Assembly: GCA_009760855.2 (NCBI GenBank)
Contig: WPIO01000048.1
Span: 2,613,501-2,677,500, forward strand
Source of the DNA: Cristatella mucedo
Lineage: Eukaryota; Bryozoa; Phylactolaemata; Cristatellidae
Direction of reading: 5' to 3'
Length of the DNA: 64,000 nucleotides
Shown here one piece after another: positions 1-11,418 of this stretch. Below the pieces are notes generated by a model that did no database searches, was not told where the DNA came from, and worked only from the letters and a program-made list of their open reading frames with translations. Within the stretch, counting starts at the first letter, position 1. The number at the start of each line of letters is the position of its first letter. The position numbers and the translations under genes were made by a program.

Positions 1-596
1 TCAGGAGTTGGCTGTATCACAACTTGAAAATAGAACTCTAACCAGTGATCGCTTTGTCATAGGTGCTGTGGCCAAGAGATGTGTAAAAGTCTGAATCGAT
101 GAAAGCATGTATGCTAAACGTGTTCAACAGCTACATAGCTTATATAACAGCTTTATACGATAGCAGATATCTAACGAATAACACAAAAGCTCCTCAATTA
201 GGGACTTGAGCGGAGTAAAATAAGCCATAAGAACTGCTGGAATTGTATCGCATGACTCGGAGATTATGGGAAATACGCTCAAGTAACTACGGTAAAATTG
301 TGGTCCCAGCATTGACTTTTTACACGGAGTGAAGCCGAATCGGATGCATTAACTGATTGCAGACGACTTGCGGAAAAGTCAGCATCAGCTTTACTGGATT
401 CGCGTTTTACTTTCACTATTGGGCCTCCCTGTCAGCCTTCCACGGCCTGTACCCCTTAACCACGGCATCCAGCAAGTGCTAGTGCAGTGGCATTGAAAGC
501 AGCGTTATTTTTTGACTATTGCTTTTTGTATCGATGCTTTATAGCTTGATGGTATAAATTGTATCTACCTGAAAATGTGGCTTATCTGAATTGTAG
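1..596. other. Left edge: no recognisable feature (probably SLCO intron)
   Basis: No exon, repeat family or RNA gene could be recognised. The first SLCO exon begins at about 597 in phase 1, so this stretch is most simply the end of an SLCO intron. Confidence 0.4.
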
Positions 597-792
597 GCGT
601 CATCATATCAGTGATGAGCACTTTGACAGTGCTGTCTGGAGGCTGGGTAATAAGCCGCTTCAAGCTAAGACTGCAGCATTGCATCGGCATGATCATCTGC
701 ACTTTCGCAGTCGGCTCGGCTTTCTACCTGGCAGGAGGCTTCCTTTCTTGTCGGCAATACGTCGCTGATAACGAATTCAAGCACAATTCATC
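597..792 (+). CDS. SLCO: SLCO exon: membrane helix and GG-x-x-I-x-x-F-K-L block
   Basis: The frame from 599 reads a hydrophobic run (VIISVMSTLTVLSGGW), then VISRFKL, a second hydrophobic segment and FLSC. This is the arrangement of OATP helices around the conserved GGYIIKKFKL motif and the Cys that opens the large extracellular loop. The donor is GTAAGA at 793. The acceptor is less certain: TTGTAG ending at 596 gives the best family match, but CAG at 611 and at 629 are in the same phase. The exon ends in phase 2 (TC+N). The next in-frame stop lies immediately past the donor, as expected for real exon ends. Confidence 0.75.
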
Positions 793-3700
793 GTAAGAAG
801 CGCTGCTGTTCGCCGATGCTAGCTAGGCGGGCGCAACCAACTTCTTCGTGATACGAAATGTCCGAGCAAAAACGTCAACACTCTTTCCGGCTGTAGCTGA
901 GTGATCCTGTACTTTCCTGCCTCTCTTTTATCTAATCGCTTTGAGAAATATTTTTTCAGATTGATGATAAGAGTCGTTTGTCGACATAACGCCCGTCCAA
1001 ATTTCTTTCTTGTGCCCTCTCATTCGATTAACGCCGCCAATCTAAGAAACCTAACCGAACCTCTTTGTTCCTCGCTCCCTCGTCTTCCTTCCACCTGCCC
1101 CTTCCTTTCTGCTGTCGGCCCTCTTCCAGGTCTTCTCATACCTCTCTCCACTCTCCTTTTTATTCGTCTCTCTCTTTCGGTTCCCGTCCTCTCGCTCTTT
1201 CACTCACTCTCTTACTCACTCACTATCGCTCTTGCTCTCCCCCTGGAAGGGCGTAGGCGGTATTTCGGTACTCGATCTAAACCACTACCTCAATGGACTC
1301 TTCTCTTTAACTGCTAGCGTAAGAAGTTCGTACACATGTATTTGTTGAGAGTCCGGAAAGCTCCGTGCGACGCAGGCAAACCGCTCACCGGACTCCAGTA
1401 GACCAGCCGTAAGAAGATTCGCCCCTCACGATGACTCTAAAAGTATTGTCGACTCCTTAAAAACGTAACAATCTTCATCCCGTAACAACCGCCGCTGAAT
1501 GTGCACGCCCAAGACGAGCCACTCTCGTAGCCTATTGAATCCTTTGAAAACTAAATTAGAATAGCGCTTGCCTCTCCCTCCGGAGAAGTACCTGAATCCC
1601 GCCGCGTGCCCGCCGATGGCGCGCCCGCACGCTGACAACTCTCTGCTGCCGCTCTCGAGGTCCGCTGACCGCTCGAGGCTGCAGGCTGAACGAAGCCGCT
1701 CGGGTTGAAGCGGCTCGATGTTAGCGTAGCGTGGTGGCTTGCTGCTTTTAGCCCAAAATGCGTTGCAGATGGATGACATGAGCGGGCGCTGTTTGGTAGC
1801 TTCCAGAGATTACTTAAGATGCTAAGTTTTCTTGCGAATTTTTTGCACCGAATGATTGTAGAGCTTCTGAAGGTAAGGGTGCTCGCTCTTCATGGCTGAG
1901 GTCGTGGGTTCGAATCCTCCAGCAGTGGGTGATCCTTTATTGCCAACTACAAGCCATGGCGATAGCCGTTAAGACTCTTCTGCCTCTATTCAAGCGAGGC
2001 TTTTAAATCAGCTGGTATTTGGTAATTTGATTTAATTTGGCTGCCACACCCGCGAGGCTGGCAAGGAGCTGGAGCACTGAAAATGTGGCCTCCTGTAACA
2101 CCACTGTAATAGCTTACTCGTTAGGCCGCCTAACCTTAGACCATTAAATGATTAATTATAATAACTTAATAATTATTAGAATTAAGACACTTGAAAATAT
2201 GTCCCCACTGGAGTGCTTACTCATTTTTTACCCTTACGTTTCAGTTGATTTTTTTTTGAGCAGTAATTTTATGAGTGCATTAGCAAGTTTGGCTTGAGTT
2301 CCCGTCTTCAGAAACAAGCCTGATGTTTAAAAGTAGCTTCGAAATTTTGCATAATTGCATGTAAGCCGTATTTACCGATGGGCTGATGTGGAAGTTACGC
2401 CAGCCTAAAGACTGAAAACCTGCCTTACAGGCATTCTAACCTCTGGGCCTCTGTAGCCACCCATATCCATATCCATATATATTCGGCAAGCCCCTCTTGC
2501 ATTTGTAACTCGCCAAGGGCGGCTGCTCAGGCATAACCGAAATCAACGTGGCCTCCAGTGCCTCCCGGGACGAGCGGCAAAAGCTTATTTGACGGTTGTC
2601 AGAGGCGAGCTACGCTACGGTCATGGTGCGTACGTAGAGTGTCTCGACGCCAAATACTCCTGCATCCTAGAGACACATAAGGCGTGCCGTGCGCCTAGTC
2701 TTGGCTGCGCTGGCCCGTTTAGGATCGACCAGTATCGATACAGTCTGGTGAAGCTCTTGGTCATGTGGAATTTATATTCGACTCATGAAAGAGTCCACCT
2801 TAATTAGTTTGCTACGAGTAGTTCCAAAATACATATCACAAGGTACGGCAATGCGTCAATAATAATAATAATAATAGCTGATTTATTAGCCTCATTTGCA
2901 TAGCGGCAGAAGAGCCTTGACGGCTGTCACTGCCGCTTGCAGTGGGCAATAAAGGATCGCACACTACAGGGCTCGAACCCACGACCTTGGTCATGAAGAG
3001 TGAGCACCTTATCGCCAGGGCAAAAACCCAGTGGCAATAGCGTTAGTGCCGAACGTGGCACGGCAGTTTGTGCGGCCACCTTGGCAATAAATGAATAGGA
3101 GAAAATTACTCAATAAAGCATCTTAATTTTCTAGTATTATTCTCAATTAATCCTCGTGACAATGCTGCAGGTTGTCCCGGCAATGGCAACGGCATCGCCG
3201 TCGAGTTTGCAACATAGCTTCAGTACGTATCAGCACGCATAAGCACACAGAAGGCAATTCATGGGGTTCTAGCATATGCTATGCGGAGCAGGTACGTTTA
3301 TAGCTTCAGTTCGAATGTCAAGTCCGGGTATTTATGTCGTGATGTTAATCAGCAGTTAGTTCCAGGTTTTAGGATCATACGATATAAAAGTACTGTCTCC
3401 AAAGGATTTGAGAACGCTCGGGCACAGCTAAATGACGAGTCAGAACAGTGGTTGGTACGATAACAAAAGCTGATTCGAAAGCAATTCTGAAGGGTTAACT
3501 GTTGTTAGAGAATTAAGGGTACTAAAAATTAGTGACAAAACGTTTAAGACACCACGCTGCTTGATTGAGAGCTAGTGCTGGTAAGTGAGAATTCGGACTG
3601 CACTAACTGTAAGCACCTAATGGCTGGAAGACCTGCGAGTTGTCAGTTACAGAATTCGAGAAATGACGTCATGCATACACGGACCAACTTGGATGAGGTA

Positions 3701-6700
3701 CCACAGACTAAACAGGCCTAAGCGTTTGCAATGTTACGTAGCTGAAAGTAGGCAGACTTTACTGTGGAGCCGATGTGGTCTTCTAGTGAACAGCCACGTT
3801 GGAACAGGACACCTAGATTTTTTGCCGATACCATAGATGATATGCTGGCGGAGAACATTTTGATAATGGCCTACGAATTCTGAAACTTGACGACGGTGAT
3901 TAGCCTGGAATGCATTCAGTGCTTTACCAGTTCAGTACTAGGTACGTGTACTGCTAAAAAGAAGCCATGTCATGCCCTGAAAATGGCCTCATTGATTGAA
4001 AGGATACTCTCAGTACGATCTGAGCTTGAAGCAAGATTTCGTGCCTGCTGTTTAGACATGTCCCTTAGCTTAATGAAAGCTAATAGCCAGATGACTCTTC
4101 TTCTCTTACTGATTATCTGTTTAGCAGCGTAGTCTCTGTTAGCAGCCAACACTGCTACTCAGAATTGTTTTTCATTTATACAGATATAACTGCACCGGGG
4201 AGCTATACGCTCCGGTCTGCATCGATAGCCAATCGTACTATTCACCTTGCCATGCAGGTTGCTACAACGCCACCAGATATCAAAACGGCAGCCAGGTAAT
4301 ATGCTTAATGAGACTTTCACTGTATAGGCTAATAATAATAATAATAACAATACATTTTTCTAGCGCTCAGAGAACTTAATTTATTTCTAGGCACTGTAAA
4401 AATACTGTAAAGGAAGCATGATCGAATCGTTAGTGTTAGCATGCTCGATGTTAATAAGAATAACATGCTTTGAGGTTATATGCACAGGGTCAGCTCACAT
4501 GGACCCACTAAATGCTATGATAAATAGATACGTGGCAGCGTATTTTTAAATGTCGTCGAGTCAGGGGATGTCGCGACGTCAGTGGGGAAAGAGTTTTAGC
4601 CCGTGGGGGCATACGAACTAAATGCATGGTCTCCAAAGAATGTGAGGTTCTTACGAGGTCTAGCTAAGCGATTTGATTCATAAAAGCGCGCGGTACAATG
4701 CCTATTTAGCCTAGTGGGGGAGTAGATCTGATCGGTAGGCTCGAACTAAAAAACGAAGGGACCTAAAAGTGAGTGACAGAAAGTTGCAGGTTAGCTGATT
4801 TAACAGCCTTATTTATATAGCTGCAGAAGAGCCTTGCTCGCAATCCCCACCACATAAAGTGGCTATAAAGGATCGCTCACTGCAGGACTTGAACCCGGTA
4901 CCTGGGTTGTAAAGAGCGAACACCATACCGCTTGGCTAAGAGACTTGAATTCGATGCTCTACTTGAGTGGAAGGCATAGCAGGTCGGAAAGAAGTGCGTG
5001 TGATGCGGCAACTGCCATGCTCACGGCGGATGCGCATGACTGCCGAATTCTGCACCAACTGTAAACGCCTGATTGTACAGGCCGGTTTACCAGCAAGCAG
5101 CGACTTACAGAAGTCAAGACGGGATGTCGCAAATACTGAAGCAAATAATTTTGTTGTGTCAATATTAGGTAATCACTTAGGCCGTGTAATTTGGATCATG
5201 ATTTTATGGGGAGAATTGACATTGAGGATGAGATACGGAGGATACTTTTGCGGAAGCAGCTTCGATGGCTTCCGGTTGAACAACGGATACAGAGCAAAGT
5301 TCTTAGTCTGACCCATAACGCCCGCCGTGGCTAGGCTCCTTCATATTTAGCTAAACTACTGCACCAGTTTTGATCTCGTGCTCTCAGGTCCTTCATAGAC
5401 TATGAATTGGCTGTTCTATTCTTCCACTTAAAGAAAGACCGTTGACAGCAGAAACTTTTGCTCTGCAGGTTCTAGACTGCGAAGATCGCTTTTACATTTC
5501 TTATGCACCGACATCTCTCCTGCAGCCAACTGCGACACATCTTTTCCAGCCGTCCTGCACTGCCACTTCCTTGCTATTCACTTTCTCAGCTGCCCTTTTG
5601 GCTCAGCTACTTTCTCTGCGTTTCGTGAGTTGAAGTATGTTGGCTACCGAATGCGTACCGAAAGCGGCTCAGGCTGCGTGTGCTAAACAAAACTCTCCCT
5701 CGTAGCACCCACATACTCGTAGTTGCTTTGTGGAGTTACAGACCGAGACTAGACAATAGTGGGAGGTACAAGGACATAATGTGAGGCCCAAGGAGTGAGT
5801 AGTTATTGTAGCTCAGCCAGAGCTATTGAAGAAAGGGGGCTAAAATGAATCATGGTCCGAGCTTAGCTAGTCCTGCGCCGCCGAGCAGCTACTCCTACAC
5901 ACTTTGTCTGCATTCTGGATTTTTCGCTGACGGTACGTTACACAGGGTAACGCTTCTTTGGAATCAGGCGACCCTGTTTTCTTGATGAAAGACCTAGTTC
6001 TTGATTAATGGGTATACCGTGTTGTGTCAATTTAGTTTGGCGCATTGATTGCCTTAGGAACCAAGAGTTCGGCCTTGAGGCAGAAGCCAGGACGGCCTTC
6101 AAAAAAATTATAAAAAAATTTGAAAAAATTAAAAATAAAAATAAAAAGTAAAAGAAAATAATAAAAATAGCGCTCTCGGAGAACTCAATCTCTTTCTGGG
6201 CACTTTGCATTTGCAGTAAATGAAGTACGATCGAAATGCAACAGGTAACTAAGTAACAAAGGTAACTAAGATTTGAGGAACCTAAAATTGAGGGGCAGAA
6301 ACTTGAAGGCGGTTCTGGCACTTCTTAATCACGATCAAGTGAATTTACCTGAGAAGGGGTGTAATGCACGTAGAATTGTGCATCAGCTGAAAGCATCGTA
6401 TTGCCCAGGCCTGAGGAAGCGAAAGTTGTGAGCTACAAAAGTCTAGACGGGACATCACATATGCATCGAGCAGCTGTCGTTGCTATCGTGTCCGTACCTA
6501 CCCAATTGTTTGCAACGGTACGTAATTGTAAGTTACACTTCGACCGAATACTGAACGACTAGTTGGCCCACTAATCTTCACCTGAAGGTAATGAAAAGGG
6601 AACTTTCGACAGTAGGGCAATCACGTAAGTAGCACCGCATGACATTTGCCATATCAGACTGACTGTGCAACAGACTGAAATCGCCAAAATGTTAAAACTT

Positions 6701-9700
6701 TCCCGACGGCTCCCCACAGGGCAATTTTGGTACAATTTTGGACTAAGTGTTTTGAGAGTGCCTCCCGCGTTGCAGGGAGCTTTGCTACCTCTGGCCAATC
6801 AGTGTCTGTCCTCAAGACACTACTGGGCGATTTCCGTCGCAGAACCGTGCGCCTGAATAGTCTCTAGAGCCTTTTGGTTATAGACATACGGCGGCTGTTT
6901 CTGCTCCCTTAACACAACCGTGAATGTTTTACCGGGAACATGCCAGGACAACTGCGAGGAGGTGATACCTTACGTCGCCGTCATCTTGCTCGCCTACTCA
7001 GTTCCGTGCTTCGCAAGCCTGGCGGGAGTCACTGTTCTACTCAGGTAAGGTGACAACCGAGTTGAATCCTGCCGAATGCAGGACTTCACGCTTGTTTAAC
7101 ATTGTTTAAGTCCCAGTTGTGTCTTTTCTCAAGTCCTGATTATGTCCTGATTGTCACACGGTTTTATCTCCACGTTTACATACCTGATTGCCGATTGCAG
7201 CCTGATAAATCTTTTCTCCAGCATTACTTCTTCACAACATCTCACAATCTGTAATCATTTCGAAGTGCTTGCTAGCGATTCTAATCGTATTCTATATTAA
7301 GCTAGCTGTTCAATGTTTCCTAGATAACTGTTGTCCGAGAACTCTGCTCTACAGAATCTATTTGCCCATCTAGCATAACAGAAATAGCTAGCCTCCCTTA
7401 GATAACATAAAGACTTGATGATATATTTGCAGATGCCCCACCGATACTGAGTTCAGTTTAGCCTAGGGGAACCATGGAGCTAACTAGCACTGAGGTAAGC
7501 TATCATAATAAATAATGACAAAGTTAAACGTTCATTTGCATGGCACTCTAAGAACGCTTAATACCTATCCGGGCGCTTTGCCACTCTCTGTAAGAGAATA
7601 AATAACCAAAGTAAAGTTACTCGAACAGTATAAAGCAATCAAAAGGAAGCAAGTATCTTGCTCTGACAATGATTCTAAAGAAAACATGAATACCCATATG
7701 GCCACAGGTTGTAGAACCCCTGACTGAGGTAACATACACTTGATCAGGCACATGATCAGGCAGGAAAAGCACAGAGAAACAACAGAGGTCAAGTTTACTA
7801 TGGCGAAAGCAAAGCTGACCGGAGCAGTAGCGTCTTTAGCAGAGGCTTGAAATATGCAAGGTCGTCGCTCATAGTGACCGTAGCAAAAAAGAGCTCTAGA
7901 CTTTTGCTACTTGCGTGCTGAAGGCTCAATCGCACACTGATTTCAAGTTAGTGCGAGGGACGGCAAGATAATTTCACACTGAGGTGCTTAAAAATTTGGC
8001 ATTTATTTATTCTTTTTCTCTCTGTTCCGTGAAGCTTTTTGGGGACAATTTTTTCAAGACTCCTGGAAAAATGAAAACAGAAGGAAGACCTGATATAAAT
8101 TAGCTAAACAAATGCAATTATATATTAATTTCAGGCTTTGTATGTGCGGATAAAAAGATGTCCGATTTTATTGGCATGGAATCTTTCCTGTATTGAACGA
8201 GTCATTAGAAAGTTGGCAAAGGACTGATCTCATTTTCTCGCTTAGCTTCAAAAAAGACGAGAATTTGGTATCATGTTTCCCATGAAGACCTAGTTTTACA
8301 TATAATATTCATCGTGCACACACCATCTGGGACAGCTTGAAGACTTTTTCCAAGGATTGCTCAGTTTACGACACAGCAAATGCAGAAGGGGGAGGTAACA
8401 TTTTGGACGCATTGGAGTCCAGGTGTCAGCAAACAAGGCGGATAACGTTTAAGCTAGATAGGCAAATTCTGATGAGTTGGATCATTCAGCTTTGCCAAGC
8501 GAATAATTTCCCGTAAGTAAGGCGTATTCAGAGTCTGACAGGTGAGACAGCAGTGAGAAGGGCAGAAAGAAGAGAAGCCTGGGCCTGTATTTTTTTACTG
8601 CTGCGTTCGAGTCTGTGCCTGCATCGGCACGTTTCTTGTAATTCGTAGTCCGTGCAAATGAGTCCTGTAAGTAACATGTGTGGACAGCCTCGGGGGGGGG
8701 GGTGCGGGGCGGGGCCGGAAGCACCGCTCGTAGGAAGCACTATGCTCGAGTCGTCAAAGCAGAGCTTCAAAGCACTGCTTGGGGAGAATCTGCAATTCGT
8801 CAAAATAAACTTTCCTCGTGTGGAGATTACGCGAATGTCCGTGTCAACGTGTCTTCAGCTCATCGCTCTTTGTTCAGGCTCTGCTGCGATATGTCGTTCC
8901 TGTACGCATGTGCACGTGAACAGCAAGCGAGATCAGTCAGTTGTAGCAGGCGGGCAGTGAGGCCGTTAAAACCAACTGTGCCCTGCCGATGACAAACATT
9001 ATTCCGTAGTCAGCACTATTATGCCACGACGCGGTCATTTGCGTTGCCGAGTATGTATTGTCGTAAAATGTATTACCTAGCAATCATTCTCAGTATAATG
9101 AGAAGTCTTGAAGAGACTTCCCGGTGTGCGGTTGGTGTGCGGTGATAAAAAGACCTTCAGACCTGCAATGCATTTTTATTTAGCTTCCTTGACGAAGTCC
9201 TGTGTGCCACTGTTCGTTCCTTTGTGAAGTACAAGTTGTATTCCACGTGGCTTGACAGTTGCAGCGAGTATTCCGGCAATATACCTTAAAACTGTCTATA
9301 CGAGCTCCGTAGCTTCAGACGCTAGTACACGTCTGACAATTGAGTCACGAGTTAACTGCCGCCATAACTAACGCCAGCAACATCGGGCTCGCTGAAAGGT
9401 CACTCGTCAACCTCAGTGAAGGGAATTGAATAATTACTTCATCCAAGAGCCACCTCGACATGAACAAAACTAGCATTAGCTGTTCTAAGCTGTTTTCGTG
9501 TGCAAACTGAATTCACTCTTTATATCGCCGGGATGCGGCGACATCTTCGGCGCGTCAGTCAACCCTAAGTACAGCATTGCACTTAAGGTGCCTGGCACCC
9601 GCCATCAGAACATTGCCTTTTCCAGGTGCGTACCAAAAGAACAGAAGGGCTTCAGCCTTGGCATTTACTACGAGTTTCTTAGTCTGGCCGGTAAGCCGAG

Positions 9701-10279
9701 CCGCCGAGCGAAGCTGTCTGCGCGCGGTTTCCGTCGCCTCAACTCGGGCGGCCGCAATTTCGGCCTTGCCGCCACGTAATACAAGGCTCGCCGTCTCTCG
9801 CGGCGCCGCGAGTTGTAGCCTACCTGCCGTCGCCAATAGTGTACGGTAAGCTCATCGATGACACGTGCCTCGTGTGGGACGGCGAAGCCGACGGCTGCTT
9901 GAACGAAGACGACAGCGACTCGAAGGGCAACTGCGTGCAGTACGAAAACTCCGACCTGCGAAACGTCATGCACTTTCTCGCCGCCGGCATGCAGGGCGTC
10001 GGCTGCCTTCTGGCCGTGGTCACGTGGCTCGTCATTGGCGCCCGAGAGCGAAAGCGGCCACAGCCGCTCACGAGCTCCGGGGCAGCGCCAAGGCTAAAGG
10101 CCCTCGAGGAAAAAGACACAATTACCGGCGCCAGCGAAAATCTTGCATTCTCCCTGGAACATTCGGAACACGGCTTCGGGGCGACAATGACAGCCGAGCC
10201 CGACGGTGCCATCTCACTTCCGGAAAGGCCTGATCTCGACCCGGCCAGCAGCTCATGCGACGAACACACGAAATGCTAG
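597..10279 (+). CDS. SLCO: Solute carrier organic anion transporter (OATP), 3' part of a split gene
   Basis: Four exons on the + strand (597-792, 6884-7044, 9626-9690, 9819-10279) encode pieces that line up in order with the C-terminal half of OATP/SLCO transporters. These are 12-helix plasma-membrane carriers for bile salts, steroid conjugates, thyroid hormones and similar anions. Seen: a GGW-VISRFKL block like the family's GGYIIKKFKL; a Cys-rich loop (GGCFC ... GTCQDNC); an LRCV-P-x-x-Q-x-x-F-SLGI block; and PSPIVYGKLIDDTCLVW with a later G-NCVQY. The last three exons join in frame (AG+G gives Arg, G+CC gives Ala). Exon 597-792 ends in phase 2 while 6884-7044 starts in phase 0, so at least one exon, expected to carry the Kazal-like Cys domain, is missing from my model. 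The 5' half is outside the window. The member of the family cannot be told. Confidence 0.85.
793..1864. other. SLCO intron with a pyrimidine-rich tract
   Basis: No exon found. Positions 1060-1250 are CT-rich on the + strand, with scattered TCTCTC and CACTCACT runs that keep frames open by composition. Around 1440-1780 a GC-richer patch is open on the - strand but shows no known motif. The missing Kazal-type SLCO exon was looked for here and not found. Confidence 0.4.
1865..2015 (+). repeat. SINE family 1 (tRNA-derived), sense
   Basis: The tRNA-like head contains a textbook B box, GGTTCGAATCC (1909-1919), preceded by an A-box-like AAGGTGCTCGC-type stretch. The body ends in the family tail (GATAGCCGTTAAG ... 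GGCTTTTAAATCAGCT). The same order recurs in about ten other copies in the window. Confidence 0.8.
2875..3030 (-). repeat. SINE family 1, antisense, with (AAT)n at its 3' end
   Basis: It begins on the + strand with AGCTGATTTATTAGCC and runs through the complement of the B box (GGCTCGAACCC) to CATGAAGAGTGAGCACC. An AAT repeat at 2857-2874 directly borders the 3' end of the element. Confidence 0.8.
3225..4135 (-). mobile_element. Old LINE family A copy, degraded
   Basis: Diverged but collinear with better copies at 51.3 and 58.5 kb. Markers are CAGCACGCATAAGCAC, CTCCAAAGGATTTGAG, GCACTAACTGTAAGCACC, a GACGTCATGCATACACGGACC block and GACACCTAGATTTT. It is the 3' part of the reverse-transcriptase ORF plus 3' UTR, with many stops and indels. 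It lies inside an SLCO intron. Confidence 0.65.
4329..5200 (-). mobile_element. LINE family A 3' end, interrupted by a SINE
   Basis: Starts on the + strand with (AAT)n, then the typical 3' end (GCGCTCAGAGAACTTAAT), the UTR, and then the C-terminal RT-ORF section in reverse. The element is split at 4791-4948 by a SINE and resumes with CGATGCTCTACTTGAGTGG, followed by the region complementary to the conserved CR1/L2-type C-terminal coding block. All frames are broken. Confidence 0.75.
4791..4948 (-). repeat. SINE family 1, antisense, nested in a LINE
   Basis: TTAGCTGATTTAACAGCC at its + strand start is the family tail in complement. The B-box complement GGACTTGAACCC is present at about 4884. 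LINE family A sequence continues on both sides in the same orientation, so this SINE inserted later than the LINE. Confidence 0.8.
5255..5752 (+). mobile_element. LINE family B 3' end, sense
   Basis: Reads in broken frames as the RT-ORF C-terminus (LRWLPVEQRI-type block) and then the family's 3' UTR, including GGCTACCGAATGCGTACCGAAAG. It matches the longer copy at 21.3-24.2 kb. It lies in the SLCO intron directly after an oppositely oriented LINE A. Confidence 0.7.
6110..6500 (-). mobile_element. LINE family A 3' fragment, degraded
   Basis: GCGCTCTCGGAGAACTCAATCTC at 6169 and TTTCTGGGCACTTTGC show the element's 3' tip. A later GTCTAGACGGGACATCAC block corresponds to the coding part. An A/T-rich low-complexity stretch lies where the (AAT)n tail is expected. 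Confidence 0.6.
6884..7044 (+). CDS. SLCO: SLCO exon: Cys-rich extracellular loop end and following helix
   Basis: Fifty-three codons plus two bases. After the TTATAG acceptor the frame gives TYGGCFCSLN, then PGTCQDNCEE, matching the OATP 'Y-x-N-C-x-C ... G-x-C-x-x-x-C' end of the fifth large extracellular loop. A helix follows (VAVILLAYSVPCFASLAG) and then VTVLL. The donor CTCAG|GTAAGG is strong. The terminal AG plus the first G of the exon at 9626 makes the Arg of the family's LR-C-V motif, which ties the two exons together. Confidence 0.85.
7505..7610 (-). mobile_element. LINE-type 3' tip
   Basis: An ATAATAAATAAT stretch is followed by GGCACTCTAAGAACGCTTAAT and GGGCGCTTTGCCACTCTCTGTAAGAG. 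This is the 3' terminal 80-100 bp shared by the LINE A relatives; nothing more of the element is recognisable. Confidence 0.5.
7611..9625. other. SLCO intron, no further feature recognised
   Basis: It contains an 11-base G run (8692-8702) and several short frames open by chance on both strands around 8.5-9.0 kb. No family motif, RNA gene or repeat with copies elsewhere in the window was seen. Confidence 0.4.
9626..9690 (+). CDS. SLCO: SLCO exon: RCV-PKEQ-KGFSLGI block
   Basis: A 65 bp exon (1+63+1 bases) between TTTTCCAG and GTAAGC. It encodes CVPKEQKGFSLGIYYEFLSLA, equivalent to the OATP segment 'R-C-V-x-x-x-Q-R-S-F-A-L-G-I-Q' that enters the eleventh helix. It joins on both sides without a frame break. 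The exon is too short to stand out as an open frame by length and is recognised only from the motif and the splice phases. Confidence 0.85.
9819..10279 (+). CDS. SLCO: SLCO last exon: PSPIVYG-LID-CLVW motif, final helix, cytoplasmic tail
   Basis: The acceptor GTTGTAG ends at 9818. The frame gives LPSPIVYGKLIDDTCLVWDG, the hallmark OATP sequence around helix 11-12 (P-x-P-I-x-x-G-x-x-I-D-x-x-C-x-x-W), then a G-N-C-x-x-Y motif. The last helix follows (HFLAAGMQGVGCLLAVVTW), then a hydrophilic tail of about 80 residues rich in Ser, Glu and Pro, ending in TAG at 10277-10279. The tail begins with a positive stretch (ARERKRP), as expected on the cytoplasmic side. No recognised PDZ ligand or poly(A) signal was assigned. 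Confidence 0.85.
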
Positions 10280-10611
10280 CGACTGCTCGTCCTGCTGCTG
10301 CTCTGCTGACTTCACAGCTAGCGGCACGACGCGTGTCGGCGTCGCGCAAAGCCAATGGCGCCGGCATCACGGCCCTCGGAGTAGCGTTCATCGATGCTGC
10401 GATTGCTACTGCTCGGTCAACGTCAAAGCGGCGGCTGCAGAATGTCAGCCACCGCCTCACTTTGCACTCGATGCGTCGACGGAAAATAGCAGTTCGCGAC
10501 GCCATTGTTTTCCTTCGAATGCGTAGTTCGCCTGTAGAAATGCACATTTCCGTTGCAACGAGCGCCCGCGGGCAGGCAAATAAGCTGAGAAATCAAAGTT
10601 CATGTGCCACC

Positions 10612-10775
10612 TCAAATATAAATATAATTCATTCATCCCTAAGAGAACTTATTCCCTATTCACGCACTTCACACACGTCCCAGGGATCGAACCCGCACCC
10701 TCGGTCATCAAATGCATTCACATTGACCGGGGTCGTTGAAGGCGAGTCCCTTAGCCACGCGGCCAAACCAGCGAA
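10612..10775 (-). repeat. SINE family 2 (tRNA-derived), antisense
   Basis: In the - direction it reads: tRNA-like head with GGTTTGGCC-GCGTGGCTAAG, B box GGGTTCGATCCC, a GTGAATAGGGAATAAGTTCTCTTAGGG tail (given here in outline), and an ATATTTATATTT end. It lies about 330 bp downstream of the SLCO stop and might be inside its 3' UTR. Confidence 0.75.
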
Positions 10776-11018
10776 ACCCCCTCATCGTCTTCACATTTTG
10801 TTATCTGGATGCCGTACCCTCAAAAGCACACCTTAGGATAAAATTGTATGCGTCGTATTTTGAAAAATATTTTAGCTACAGCTAAATGGCATTCCTAACT
10901 GTAAAGGTACAGCTAAAATGCAATAACGTAGATAACGTAGCGGACAATTGTAGGGGCAAATCACCTTGCAGACGCTACATCTCCGGCCGTGCTGCAACTT
11001 GACTATCGTGCTCGAGGA

Positions 11019-11418
<400 letters not shown>

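Noticed and set aside
1640-1700. YLNPAACPP in a + frame as the missing SLCO Kazal exon
   Set aside because: Only a short resemblance to Y-x-x-P-C-x-A-G-C; the Cys spacing and the upstream C-x-C and PVC motifs are absent.
2480-2810. Cys-containing + frame (VECLDAKYSCILE ... LGCAGP) as an SLCO exon
   Set aside because: Cys order does not fit the OATP loop and no acceptor or donor gives the required phases.
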